Below, piece by piece: positions 27,240 to 36,064 of a stretch of DNA of 64,000 nt. Numbering within the stretch: the stretch's first letter is position 1; each line of letters starts with the position of its first letter. Source of the stretch: Faecalispora sporosphaeroides DSM 1294 (lineage in GTDB: Bacteria > Bacillota > Clostridia > Oscillospirales > Acutalibacteraceae); contig KB911068.1 in NCBI GenBank assembly GCA_000383295.1, positions 299,322 through 363,321 on the forward strand, in the 5' to 3' direction. The notes beneath the pieces were generated by a model. The model was not told where the DNA came from, searched no databases, and saw only the letters and a program-made list of their open reading frames with translations. A program made the position numbers and the translations under genes.

Positions 27240-29612
27240 ATGATGCAAAGAGGCATGAACGAGCGTATTCGCAGGCTGCGTGAACAGAGCGAGAACACTC
27301 CGCCCCGGCTTTCTCTGGAGCGGGCCGATTTAGAAACGGACGTCTATATAAAATATGAAGGAACGGTTTCCGTACCGGAGCTGCGCGCACTGACCCTGAA
27401 GCACGTAATGGAGAACAAAGCGCTCTGCATCAACGACGGAGAATTGATTGTCGGCGAAAAAGGCGACGGCCCCCAGTCCGCCCCCACGTTCCCCGAGCTG
27501 TGCTGCCACACGCTGGAGGATATGCACGTCATGAACGACCGGGAGCTGATCTCCTTCAAGGTATCGGAGTCCGATCTGAAGCTGCAAAAGGAAAAGATCA
27601 TTCCGTATTGGCAGAACCGTTCCATCCGCCACAAGATTCTGGAAGCCGTCACTCCAAAGTGGAAGGAGTGCTACGAAAGCGGCATTTTTACAGAGTTTAT
27701 GGAGCAGCGAGGCCCAGGGCACACCGTTGGCTCCGAGAATATTTTCCTCAAAGGCTTTTTGGAGCGGAAGGAGGAGATCCGGCAGGCGATGGAGGCCCTT
27801 GACTTTATTCAGGATAAAGAGGCTCTTGCGAAAAAGGAACAGCTCAGCGCCATGTCCATCTGCTGCGACGCAATTATGATTCTTGGCCGTCGGTATGCGG
27901 ATTATGCACGGGAGCTGGCGGCGAAGGAACCGGATGAGACGCGCAGGGCGGAGCTGCTCCAGATTGCCGCCAACTGCGACGTGGTTCCCGCCCATCGTCC
28001 GCAGACCTACTGGCAGGCGATTCAAATGTACTGGTTTGTGCACCTGTGTGTGACCACCGAGCTGAATCCGTGGGATTCTTACAGCCCGGGCCGCCTCGAT
28101 CAGCACCTGAATCCCTTTTATCAGAAGGACACCGCCGAGGGCATTCTGGATGACGAGAAGGCCAAGGAGCTGTTGGAGTGCCTGTGGATCAAATTCAACA
28201 ATCAGCCGGCTCCCCCAAAAGTGGGGATTACCCTGAAAGAGAGCGGCACCTATACCGACTTTGCCAACATCAATACCGGGGGAATCACGCCGAACGGCGA
28301 GGACGGCGTAAACCCGGTCAGCTACCTGATTCTGGACTGCATGGACGAGATGCGGCTGCTCCAGCCCAGCTCCAACGTGCAGATCAGCCGGAAAACACCT
28401 CAGAAATTCCTGAAAAGAGCCTGCGAAATTTCCCGGCAGGGATGGGGCCAGCCCGCCTTTTACAATACCGAAGAGATCATTCAGGAGCTGCTCAACGCCG
28501 GCAAAACCATTGAGGACGCCCGCAAGGGCGGAACCAGCGGCTGTGTGGAGACCGGCGCGTTTGGCAACGAGGCGTATATTCTGACCGGGTATTTCAATCT
28601 TCCCAAAATCCTTGAGCTGACTTTGAACAACGGGTACGATCCCGTGGCAAAGAAACAGCTGGGGTTACAGCTTGGGTACGCGGAGGACTTCCATTCCTTT
28701 GAAGAACTGCTGGAAGCATATAAAAAGCAAATTCGTTATTTTGTGGAGATCAAGGTGGAGGGCTCCAATCTCATTGAATCCATCTATGCCAAATACATGC
28801 CGGCGCCGTTTTTATCCATCATCACCAACGACTGCATCAAAAAGGGCAAGGACTACAATGCGGGCGGTGCCCGTTACAACACCAGCTACCTGCAGGGCGT
28901 GGGGATCGGTACGATTACAGATTCCCTTTCCGCCATCAAATGCCATGTCTTTGAGAAACAGGATCTTGACATGCCGCGCCTGATGAAAGCGCTGCACGCG
29001 AATTTTGAAGGATATGAGGAGGTCCGCCACCTTCTGCTGAATGAAAGCCCGAAATACGGCAATGACGACGATTATGCCGACGAGATTATGCGGGAGGTCT
29101 TTCAGTATTACCGCGACTGCGTCACCGGCCGCCCGAATATGCGCGGGGGCCAGTATCGGGTCAATATGCTGCCAACCACCTGCCATGTGTATTTCGGCGA
29201 GGTCATGGAGGCCAGCCCGGACGGACGCCTGGCCCATAAGCCGGTTTCCGAGGGCATTTCTCCAGTGCAGGGCAGCGATACCAACGGCCCCACCGCCGTC
29301 ATCCGCTCCGCCGCGAAAATGGATCATATCAGCACGGGGGGAACCCTGCTGAACCAAAAATTGACGCCCTCCAGTGTGGCGGGCGAAAAAGGGCTGAACC
29401 ACATGGCGGATCTGATTCGGGCCTATTTCAATCTGGACGGTCACCACATTCAGTTCAACGTTGTCGACCGAAAAGTTTTGCTGGAGGCGCAAAAGCATCC
29501 GGAAGAATACAAAGACCTGATCGTGCGTGTGGCAGGGTACAGCGACCACTTCCGGAACCTCAGCCGCGCGCTTCAGGACGAAATCATCGATCGAACCGAG
29601 CAGGCCATTTAA
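27240..29612 (+). CDS. hypD: trans-4-hydroxy-L-proline dehydratase (glycyl-radical enzyme)
   Basis: A 790-residue oxygen-sensitive enzyme that dehydrates trans-4-hydroxy-L-proline to (S)-pyrroline-5-carboxylate. The thiyl Cys sits in GGTSGCVETG and the radical Gly in RVAGYSDHF near the C-terminus. Two start codons follow GGAGG (27240 and 27243). Counted from the second, the Cys is residue 434, its Glu neighbour 436 and the Gly 765, the positions I recall for Clostridioides difficile HypD, and the length becomes 789. The CVETG sequence separates it from pyruvate formate-lyase and from choline or glycerol lyases. The downstream P5C reductase is the expected partner and completes conversion of Hyp to proline. 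Assignment strong; propanediol-dehydratase-like relatives are the alternative. Confidence 0.93.
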   Translation: MMQRGMNERIRRLREQSENTPPRLSLERADLETDVYIKYEGTVSVPELRALTLKHVMENKALCINDGELIVGEKGDGPQSAPTFPELCCHTLEDMHVMNDRELISFKVSESDLKLQKEKIIPYWQNRSIRHKILEAVTPKWKECYESGIFTEFMEQRGPGHTVGSENIFLKGFLERKEEIRQAMEALDFIQDKEALAKKEQLSAMSICCDAIMILGRRYADYARELAAKEPDETRRAELLQIAANCDVVPAHRPQTYWQAIQMYWFVHLCVTTELNPWDSYSPGRLDQHLNPFYQKDTAEGILDDEKAKELLECLWIKFNNQPAPPKVGITLKESGTYTDFANINTGGITPNGEDGVNPVSYLILDCMDEMRLLQPSSNVQISRKTPQKFLKRACEISRQGWGQPAFYNTEEIIQELLNAGKTIEDARKGGTSGCVETGAFGNEAYILTGYFNLPKILELTLNNGYDPVAKKQLGLQLGYAEDFHSFEELLEAYKKQIRYFVEIKVEGSNLIESIYAKYMPAPFLSIITNDCIKKGKDYNAGGARYNTSYLQGVGIGTITDSLSAIKCHVFEKQDLDMPRLMKALHANFEGYEEVRHLLLNESPKYGNDDDYADEIMREVFQYYRDCVTGRPNMRGGQYRVNMLPTTCHVYFGEVMEASPDGRLAHKPVSEGISPVQGSDTNGPTAVIRSAAKMDHISTGGTLLNQKLTPSSVAGEKGLNHMADLIRAYFNLDGHHIQFNVVDRKVLLEAQKHPEEYKDLIVRVAGYSDHFRNLSRALQDEIIDRTEQAI

Positions 29613-29681
29613 TTTGGAGCAAAATCTTTTTGGGGGAATTGTAAACGACCCATTCCTGAAAACAGGAGAAAGGACACGGAT

Positions 29682-30476
29682 ATGCTGGAATTAGGAGTTA
29701 TCGGTTACGGCAATATGGGCGGGGCGATGGTCAAGGGGATCATCGGAACCGGCCTGATCAAACCCGATCAGATTCAGGTTTCTGATGTCAACCGCGCGTG
29801 TGTGGAATCGGGGGAGAAGGAGCTGGGCTTTCACGCCGCCGACAACAAGTCGGTGGCGGCAAACAGCCGGGTGCTGGTGCTGGCGATCAAGCCGCAGTTC
29901 TACAATCAGGTGATCAAAGAGGTCGCCGGGGAGATCGGTTCCGAAACCATTGTGGTCTCCATCGCGCCGGGAAAGACCATTGAGGAGTTGGAGCGCAGCT
30001 TCCAGCGCCCGCTGAAGATCGTACGCACCATGCCGAACGCTCCGGCCATGGTGGGGGCGGGCATGACCGCCCTCTGCGGAAACAGCCTTGTCACTCAGGA
30101 AGAGCTGCAGCGTATCCGGTGCTTGATGGAAGGCTTTGGCCGCGCGGAGATTGTTCCGGAATATATGATGGACGCGGTGGTAGGAGTGAGCGGCAGCGCG
30201 CCGGCGTATGTCTGCCTGTTCATTGAGGCGCTGGCAGACGCCGCCGTGAAGGAGGGGATGCCCTATCCGCTGGCTTACGCATTTGTGGAACAGGCGGTGT
30301 ACGGCACGGCCAAAATGCTGCTGGACACAAGGCTTCACCCCGCGCAGCTGAAGGATACGGTGTGCTCGCCGTCCGGCACCACGATTGAGGCGGTTCATGT
30401 TTTGAAGGAAAGCGGATTCCGCAGCGGCCTGATCAGCGCGGCAGAGGCCTGCATCCAAAAGGCGAGGCAGCTCTAG
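29682..30476 (+). CDS. proC: Pyrroline-5-carboxylate reductase
   Basis: A 264-residue NAD(P)H-dependent enzyme that reduces P5C to L-proline. N-terminal Rossmann motif GVIGYGNMGGAMVKG, the MPNAPAMVGAGMTAL block, the VVGVSGSAPAYVCLFIEALADA dimer/substrate helix region, and the family signature near TVCSPSGTTIEAV are all present and full length. AGGAGAAAGG precedes the ATG. Standing 69 bases behind hypD, it turns the dehydratase product into proline, which Stickland-type anaerobes use as an electron acceptor. A housekeeping biosynthetic proC elsewhere is likely; this copy should be catabolic by context. Confidence 0.95.
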   Translation: MLELGVIGYGNMGGAMVKGIIGTGLIKPDQIQVSDVNRACVESGEKELGFHAADNKSVAANSRVLVLAIKPQFYNQVIKEVAGEIGSETIVVSIAPGKTIEELERSFQRPLKIVRTMPNAPAMVGAGMTALCGNSLVTQEELQRIRCLMEGFGRAEIVPEYMMDAVVGVSGSAPAYVCLFIEALADAAVKEGMPYPLAYAFVEQAVYGTAKMLLDTRLHPAQLKDTVCSPSGTTIEAVHVLKESGFRSGLISAAEACIQKARQL

Positions 30477-30504
30477 CGGAGGGTTCCGTCTGGAACAAAC
30501 AAGA

Positions 30505-31305
30505 ATGGATGAGTCAAATTTTGATCAACAGCAGTCGGAAAAAGAACGCTTTGATCTGGTTGTGGAGATGGGGGAGCTGATTCTGCTCAACGGCGGGGAA
30601 ATCTACCGTGCCCATGAAACCATGCTGTATGCTGCCAGCCAGTTCAAACTGAACGGGTTTCAGGCGTTTATCATCGCGAACGGCATTTTCGCTTCTGCGG
30701 TTGTGAACCAATGTATGTATTCCTGCCAGGTGCGCAGTGTTCCCCTGGCGCCCATTGAGCTGTGCAGGGTCGAGGCGCTCAACGAGCTGTCCAGAGACGT
30801 GGCTCAGGGCCATTGCACTCCCGCGCAGCTTCGGGAACGGCTGGATCACATCAAAGTCATGAAGGCGTCCGGAACAAAGCTGCAGATTTTGGCTTCCGGC
30901 TGCGGCAGCGCCTGCTTCTGTTACCTGTTTCAAGGCACATGGGCCGATGCTGCGGTAGCCTTCGGGGCCGGGATTACGCTGTACTGGTTTATTCTGCAGG
31001 TGCTCGACCGAATCGGCCTGCCGAAAATTATGAGAACCATCCTCAGCAGCGCGGAGGTTGCCCTGTTCTGTTTTGTGTCCTATTCTCTGGGCTTTGGCGA
31101 CAGCCTGGATCACATCATTATCGGCGCCATTTTTCCGCTGGTTCCGGGGGTTCCGCTCACGAACGCGGTGCGCAACCTGCTGGAAAACGATTATTTGTCC
31201 GGGCTGGTTCGGATGGCGGACGCACTGCTCACTGCGGGCTGTATTGCCATCGGCGTGGGGATTGCGCTGTCTTTGGGCCACCTGCTTTTTGGGGGGAGCA
31301 TATGA
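30505..31305 (+). CDS. ThrE-type exporter, N-terminal (DUF1212) subunit
   Basis: A 266-residue membrane protein of the split threonine/serine exporter family (YjjP-like). The soluble lead has the family stretch ILLNGGEIYRAHETMLYAAS, followed by about five membrane helices, including a pore-like IIGAIFPLVPGVPLTNAVRN. Known members export Thr/Ser or related small molecules by proton antiport. The ribosome site is odd: GGAGGG is about 22 bases before ATG 30505, so an in-frame CTG at 30490 may be the true start. Its stop overlaps the partner subunit. In this operon it could release proline or another product of Hyp breakdown (inference). Confidence 0.85.
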   Translation: MDESNFDQQQSEKERFDLVVEMGELILLNGGEIYRAHETMLYAASQFKLNGFQAFIIANGIFASAVVNQCMYSCQVRSVPLAPIELCRVEALNELSRDVAQGHCTPAQLRERLDHIKVMKASGTKLQILASGCGSACFCYLFQGTWADAAVAFGAGITLYWFILQVLDRIGLPKIMRTILSSAEVALFCFVSYSLGFGDSLDHIIIGAIFPLVPGVPLTNAVRNLLENDYLSGLVRMADALLTAGCIAIGVGIALSLGHLLFGGSI

Positions 31306-31796
31306 CGGGAACGGAACTGTTGCTTCAAGTATGGATGGCTTTTCTGGGAACGGCTTCCTTTTCCGTTCTGTTCGGGGTCTCCCGCCGCCACTATCTGGCC
31401 TGCGGCTTCACCGGGGGCGTCGGCTGGCTGGTTTATCTGCTGGTGCTGAAAATCGGTTGGTCCAACGCGGTGGCGACCTTTCTTGCCACGCTGGTTCTGG
31501 CCACGCTCTCCCGGGTTATCGCGGCCCGTTTTCGCACGCCGGCCACACTCTTTCTGCTTTGCGGCATTTTCACTCTGGTGCCCGGCGCCAGTATTTACTA
31601 TACGGCTTACTATTTCTTTATCGGCGACGAGCCGGCTTCTCTGCTGAAAGGAGCGGAGGCGCTGCAGCTGGCGGTCGCCATCACGCTGGGAATCGGTGTC
31701 TGCTATTCCATTCCCGCCCGCGTGTTCGGGTGGAAAAGCTCCCCGTCCGTTTGGAACAACGGGGATCGCTCCCGAACCGGATATTTTCACCGCTGA
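31302..31796 (+). CDS. ThrE-type exporter, C-terminal (DUF3815) subunit
   Basis: A 164-residue membrane protein with four to five helices, homologous in pattern to YjjB: VWMAFLGTASFSVLFGVSRR, GGVGWLVYLL and the second half-pore IFTLVPGASIYYTAYYF. The ATG overlaps the previous stop (ATGA) with GGGGGGAG upstream, so the two halves are co-translated. Together they equal one full ThrE protein. Confidence 0.88.
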   Translation: MTGTELLLQVWMAFLGTASFSVLFGVSRRHYLACGFTGGVGWLVYLLVLKIGWSNAVATFLATLVLATLSRVIAARFRTPATLFLLCGIFTLVPGASIYYTAYYFFIGDEPASLLKGAEALQLAVAITLGIGVCYSIPARVFGWKSSPSVWNNGDRSRTGYFHR

Positions 31797-31926
31797 CGGC
31801 TTCGGGTGCGGTCTGATCCCCGGCAGTTCCGGGCTCCCTCCGCTTTATCCGTGGTCTATCCTCCATACAAAAAGACAAATCACCCTGTTTAGGCCAAGAA
31901 ATCGATTTTGAAAGGATGACACAACG

Positions 31927-33555
31927 ATGAGCAATGCGTATTTTAAGCTGCAAATGCCCGACAACGAGCCGGTGAATTCCTATCTGCCCGGCACCCCCGC
32001 CCGCGCCGCCCTGAAGGCGGAATTGGCGCGCCAGGCCAGCACTCAGGTGGAAATTCCGCTGGTGATCGGCGGGAAGGAAATCTTTACCGGAACAACAGGC
32101 AAAAGCGTTATGCCCCACGACCACCAGCATGTTCTGGCAACTTTCCACATGGCGGGGGAAAAAGAGCTGAAAGAAGCGGTGGAGGCGTCCATGCGGGCCA
32201 AGGCCGAATGGGAGGCAATGCCCTGGGAGCACCGCGCCGCTGTCTTTTTAAAGGCGGCAGACCTGCTGGCCGGGCCGTGGCGAGACCGCGTCAACGCCGC
32301 CACCATGCTGGGGCAGAGCAAGACCGCGTTCCAAGCGGAGATTGATTCTGCCTGTGAATTGGCCGATTTCCTGCGCTTCAATGTGTATTTTACCCAGCAG
32401 ATTTACGCAGAGCAGCCGAACAATACGCCGGGCGTGTGGAACCGTACCGAATACCGCCCGCTGGACGGTTTCGTTGCCGCCATCTCTCCTTTCAATTTCA
32501 CCTCCATCGGCGGCAACCTGTGCACCGCTCCCGCCATTGCCGGCAATACAGTGGTGTGGAAGCCCGCCTCCACCGCCGTTTTATCCAACTACTATTTCTT
32601 CAAGGTGCTGGAGGAGGCCGGTCTGCCCGCCGGCGTCATCAACTTTGTTCCCTGCCGCGGCACGGATGTAAGCAAGTATATCCTCACAGACCCCAGACTG
32701 GCCGGCTTCCATTTCACCGGCTCCACAGAGGTGTTCCGCAGTGTGTGGTCGCTGGTGGGGGAGCACATCGGCTCCTATATCAACTACCCCAGGCTGGTGG
32801 GCGAAACCGGCGGCAAGGATTTTGTGTTTGCGCACAAGTTCGCGCAGGTCGCTCCTCTGGTAACCGCTTTGGTGCGGGGCGCCTTTGAATATCAGGGCCA
32901 GAAATGCTCCGCGGCTTCGCGCGCGTTTATCCCCGCCAGCCTGTGGCCGCAGGTGAAAGAGCGGATGCTCGGGGAAATCTCCAAACTCAAGGTGGGCGAT
33001 ATTCAGGATTTCAGCAACTTTATGGGCGCCGTCATCGACGCGAACTCCTTTGAAACCATCAAGGGTTTTATCGACAGAGCGAACCAGTCCCCGGAGGCGG
33101 AAGTTCTGTGCGGCGGGTACGACGATTCAAAAGGCTGGTTCATTTCTCCCACCGTGATTCAGGCGCAGAAGGCGGATTATGAATCCATGGTGAAAGAGAT
33201 CTTTGGGCCGGTTCTTACCGTTTATGTCTACCCGGATGAAGAATTGGAAAAGACCCTGGAGCTGTGCGACACGGCCACTCCTTACGCTCTCACCGGCGCA
33301 ATCTTCGCGCAGGACCGCCAGGCGATTGTAGAGATGGAGCGCAGACTGAGTAACGCCGCGGGCAACTTCTATATCAACGACAAGCCCACCGGCGCGGTTA
33401 TTGGCCAGCAGCCCTTCGGCGGCGCCAGAGCCTCCGGTACCAACGACAAGGCGGGCAGCCTTTTGAATATGTATCGCTGGATCAGCCCGCGCACTTTAAA
33501 GGAGAGCTTTGTCCCCGCAGAAACAGTGTCTTATCCTTTTATGGAGGAAGCCTGA
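31927..33555 (+). CDS. pruA: L-glutamate gamma-semialdehyde (P5C) dehydrogenase
   Basis: A 542-residue NAD-dependent aldehyde dehydrogenase of the stand-alone P5CDH type; these run to about 540 residues, longer than ordinary ALDHs. Catalytic Cys in YQGQKCSAASR, general base Glu in LVGETGGKD, NAD-binding ISPFNFTSIGGN and GSTEVF, and the P5CDH C-terminal QQPFGGARASGTNDKAG. It oxidises the open-chain form of P5C to L-glutamate. AAAGGA is about 10 bases before the ATG. Together with proC it gives the P5C made by HypD two fates: proline (uses NADH) or glutamate (makes NADH), a redox-balanced pair. Confidence 0.94.
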   Translation: MSNAYFKLQMPDNEPVNSYLPGTPARAALKAELARQASTQVEIPLVIGGKEIFTGTTGKSVMPHDHQHVLATFHMAGEKELKEAVEASMRAKAEWEAMPWEHRAAVFLKAADLLAGPWRDRVNAATMLGQSKTAFQAEIDSACELADFLRFNVYFTQQIYAEQPNNTPGVWNRTEYRPLDGFVAAISPFNFTSIGGNLCTAPAIAGNTVVWKPASTAVLSNYYFFKVLEEAGLPAGVINFVPCRGTDVSKYILTDPRLAGFHFTGSTEVFRSVWSLVGEHIGSYINYPRLVGETGGKDFVFAHKFAQVAPLVTALVRGAFEYQGQKCSAASRAFIPASLWPQVKERMLGEISKLKVGDIQDFSNFMGAVIDANSFETIKGFIDRANQSPEAEVLCGGYDDSKGWFISPTVIQAQKADYESMVKEIFGPVLTVYVYPDEELEKTLELCDTATPYALTGAIFAQDRQAIVEMERRLSNAAGNFYINDKPTGAVIGQQPFGGARASGTNDKAGSLLNMYRWISPRTLKESFVPAETVSYPFMEEA

Positions 33556-33582
33556 TTCGATTCCGTAAAGGAGATGAATAAG

Positions 33583-33891
33583 ATGGATTTTACCAATGCG
33601 ACCATCATCAAAAAAGCAAATGTGTATTTTGACGGAAAGGTCAGCAGCCGCACGGTTGTGCTGCCGTCCGGCGAGCGGAAAACGCTGGGATTTATGCTGC
33701 CGGGTGAGTATGTTTTCAGAACCGACGCGCCGGAGCTGATGGAGCTGCTGGCTGGTCAGGCGGAAGTGCGCTTGAAGGAAGAAGACCCGCCCAAAACATA
33801 CCGCGAGGGGGATTCCTTTCCCGTACCGGGGAAGTCCAGCTATATGATTCGCGCAGTCACCTGCCTGGATTATTGCTGCTCTTACCTGTAA
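33583..33891 (+). CDS. ppnP: PpnP-like small cupin (pyrimidine/purine nucleoside phosphorylase family, DUF1255)
   Basis: A 102-residue single-domain cupin. The pattern TIIKKANVYFDGKVSSRTVVLPSG, LGFMLPGEYVF and SFPVPGKSSYMIR matches the ppnP/YaiE family, whose E. coli member cleaves nucleosides with phosphate. ATG 33583 is preferred over 33574 because AAAGGAG then lies 8 bases upstream. It is the last gene before a strong terminator. Its place behind P5C dehydrogenase is unexpected: no nucleoside gene is nearby, so a role in the amino-acid pathway should be considered. Confidence 0.82.
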   Translation: MDFTNATIIKKANVYFDGKVSSRTVVLPSGERKTLGFMLPGEYVFRTDAPELMELLAGQAEVRLKEEDPPKTYREGDSFPVPGKSSYMIRAVTCLDYCCSYL

Positions 33892-33941
33892 TGCCGATCG
33901 GAAGCAGTTAAATACAATAGACAGACGAAAATGCTTTCAAA

Positions 33942-33990
33942 GAGGGGAGTATTGCCTGCCGCCGTTTTGGCGGCGGGCGATATTCCCCTT
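33942..33990 (+). terminator. Terminator of the hydroxyproline operon
   Basis: A stem of about 21 bp with G-U pairs (33942-33963 with 33969-33990) and a GTTTT loop, followed by a T-rich tract. It closes the seven-gene unit that starts at 26282. Confidence 0.85.
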
Positions 33991-34219
33991 TCTGTTTTCG
34001 CATTCCAAACAGGCACTGCTGCAAAAAACCATGGAAAGAGCCGGTGAAAACAGTGAAATCAAGTCAATGAAGAAACGGGACTCCGTTCCGGCCGGTTTTA
34101 TATCTGAAAATCGGATATATTTCAAACGAAAATGATTTTTTTGGTAAGTAAAAACCCAATATGCCTAAAAAGCAATCGTGATTTTTGTACGGTAATGATA
34201 TCTAAAATTTTAATTTTCA

Positions 34220-34248
34220 TTGACAGTATTTCATACAAATGATATAAT
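34220..34248 (+). promoter_or_regulatory. Consensus promoter of the peptide-uptake operon
   Basis: Perfect TTGACA (34220-34225), 17-base spacer, perfect TATAAT (34243-34248). The leader is about 210 bases long and holds no credible gene. A promoter this strong next to palindromes suggests repression. Confidence 0.88.
34227..34246. promoter_or_regulatory. Operator 1 inside the peptide-operon promoter
   Basis: The dyad TATTTCAT-ACAA-ATGATATA (7 of 8 positions symmetric) fills the spacer and reaches the -10, so a bound repressor would exclude RNA polymerase. It shares the TTTCAT-N4-ATGA core with the site at 26249. Confidence 0.55.
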
Positions 34249-34258
34249 TTAAATACAG

Positions 34259-34276
34259 AATTCATATAAATGAAAT
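34259..34276. promoter_or_regulatory. Operator 2 just after the peptide-operon transcription start
   Basis: The dyad AATTCAT-ATAA-ATGAAAT (6 of 7 positions symmetric) has its centre about 31 bases from operator 1, roughly three helical turns, so two dimers would sit on the same face. Confidence 0.55.
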
Positions 34277-34468
34277 ATAAGAACGGATGTATCTTTGCTG
34301 ATGAAATGAAACGAAAGCGCGCGGCAGTGCAAAAAAGGGAGTTTTCCGATTCCCGCAGAGTGAAAGGGGGATTATACCGGACTGAATTGACATACTTTCC
34401 AGCGGCTTTTCTATATCTTTGCCCACGGGTGTCAGGGCAAAACAGAAACAGGACGAGGAGTGATAGTT

Positions 34469-35962
34469 GTGGTTACAAAAGAAAGGGAAGCTACTTCCGA
34501 GGCATTTGATTTTACTCAGGATAAGCGGTTTTTTGGTCACCCCAAAGGGCTGGGCGTTACCTCAACGGTTATTTTGTCACAGGCCTTTGGCAACTACGGT
34601 ATGTCGGCGATTTTAATCTATTATCTCTATGCCGCAACGGGGGAGGGCGGGCTTGGCTTCAGCCAGACCAACGCGGCGCAGTTCGTAAATGTTTACAGTT
34701 CGCTTTCGTTTATGGCAGGTATTTTGGGCGGGTATTTGGCAGACCGCTTTCTGGGAGTCCGAAAAGCGCTGGGCATTGGCTATTTGGTTAAGACCGTAGG
34801 GTATTTGCTGCTCGCAATCCCGGGCGGCGGCACGGCTCTGTATCTGGCCAGCCAGTTTCTGCTTCTGGTTTCCGGCATGTGCATGGGCAACAGCCTGTAC
34901 GCGCTGGCGGGCAAAATGTACAGCAAGACGGACGAGCGCCGTGATTCCGGCTTCAGCCTGATGTACGTGATGAACAATGTGGGTGCCATAGCACCTATTG
35001 TTACCGGCACGGTGGCGCTGGCGCTGAATTACAATGCGGGCTTTCTGGTGGCCGGCGTCGTTCAGGGTTTGGGATGGCTGCTTTACATATTAACGGCGAA
35101 CAAGGTGTTCGGAGATGCCGGAGTACAGCCGGATGACCCGGCGGACCCCGCGCATCGGAGGGCGACCATTACAAAGGTGGTCGGCATTCTGGTGGTTTTA
35201 GTGGGCTCTATTGCAGGGCTGCTCCTGTCGGGCACCATTACCCCCACCATGTTCTGCAACGGTATCAGCACCATCAGCATCTTTGTGCCTGTGGCTTACC
35301 TCGTTTACATTTATACCAGCAAGAAGACCAGCCGTGAAGAGGCAAGGCGCATCATCCCCTTTGTGTTTATTTTTGTGGCAAACTGCTTTGCGATGATGAT
35401 CTGGAACCAGTCTACAACCATTTTGGCCATTTACGCGGCGGAACGCGTCAACATGAATTTCTTCGGCTATGAGATGACCCCTGCCGCATTCCAGACGGTT
35501 CCCGCCATATATGCGGTGCTGTTCGGCCTGCTGTGCAGCGCCCTCTGGAACAAAATGGGGAGCCACCAGCCCTCCACGCCGCTGAAGTTCGGCATCGGCA
35601 CCGCGTTCTGGGCCTTTGGTCCCCTGTTCATGGTGATTCCGTTCCTGCTGTACCCCTCCAATGTCCGGGTCAGCCCCATGTGGCTGATGATCTTCTATGC
35701 TTTGATCATTTGGGGCGAAGCAATGACCTCTCCTGTCGGCATGTCTGCGGCCACCAAGGTGGCGCCCACGGCCTTTACCGCACAGATGGTAACGGTCTGG
35801 CAGCTCAGCCAGTCAACCGGCTCAGGGCTCAGCGCGCTGGCTGCAAACTTTTATGTGGAGGGCTCCGAAACCGGGTATTTCCTGTTCATCGGCGGCATCA
35901 CGCTTTTGGTCGGTCTGGTTCTTTGGGTCGGCAATAAAAAGCTCGGCAGGATGATGGAGTGA
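34469..35962 (+). CDS. POT/PTR-family proton-coupled oligopeptide transporter
   Basis: A 497-residue inner-membrane permease with about 12-14 helices. The POT hallmarks are visible: GHPKGLGVTSTVILSQAFGNYGM at the N-terminus with YYLYA in helix 1, the GGYLADRFLGVRKALG loop, and RDSGFSLMYVMNNVGA (PTR2 signature region). It imports di- and tripeptides. GTG 34469 is chosen because GAGGAG lies 8 bases upstream; GTG 34460 overlaps that ribosome site. The next genes encode two peptide-splitting enzymes, so the operon should import and hydrolyse small peptides, likely proline/hydroxyproline-containing ones given the M24 peptidase and the shared operators with hypD. Confidence 0.93.
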   Translation: MVTKEREATSEAFDFTQDKRFFGHPKGLGVTSTVILSQAFGNYGMSAILIYYLYAATGEGGLGFSQTNAAQFVNVYSSLSFMAGILGGYLADRFLGVRKALGIGYLVKTVGYLLLAIPGGGTALYLASQFLLLVSGMCMGNSLYALAGKMYSKTDERRDSGFSLMYVMNNVGAIAPIVTGTVALALNYNAGFLVAGVVQGLGWLLYILTANKVFGDAGVQPDDPADPAHRRATITKVVGILVVLVGSIAGLLLSGTITPTMFCNGISTISIFVPVAYLVYIYTSKKTSREEARRIIPFVFIFVANCFAMMIWNQSTTILAIYAAERVNMNFFGYEMTPAAFQTVPAIYAVLFGLLCSALWNKMGSHQPSTPLKFGIGTAFWAFGPLFMVIPFLLYPSNVRVSPMWLMIFYALIIWGEAMTSPVGMSAATKVAPTAFTAQMVTVWQLSQSTGSGLSALAANFYVEGSETGYFLFIGGITLLVGLVLWVGNKKLGRMME

Positions 35963-36064
35963 AAATTTCCGAAGGGTTCTTTTCCGGTGAGCCGTATCAG
36001 TCGGGAGCGCCGGAGGTTAACGCATAATCCACAGGATGCTGTTTCAAGAAAGGAAGCGGTTGTT

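Noticed and set aside
34270..34509. A 79-codon frame in the leader of the peptide operon
   Set aside because: It overlaps operator 2 and the next gene's start, with biased basic composition and no ribosome site.
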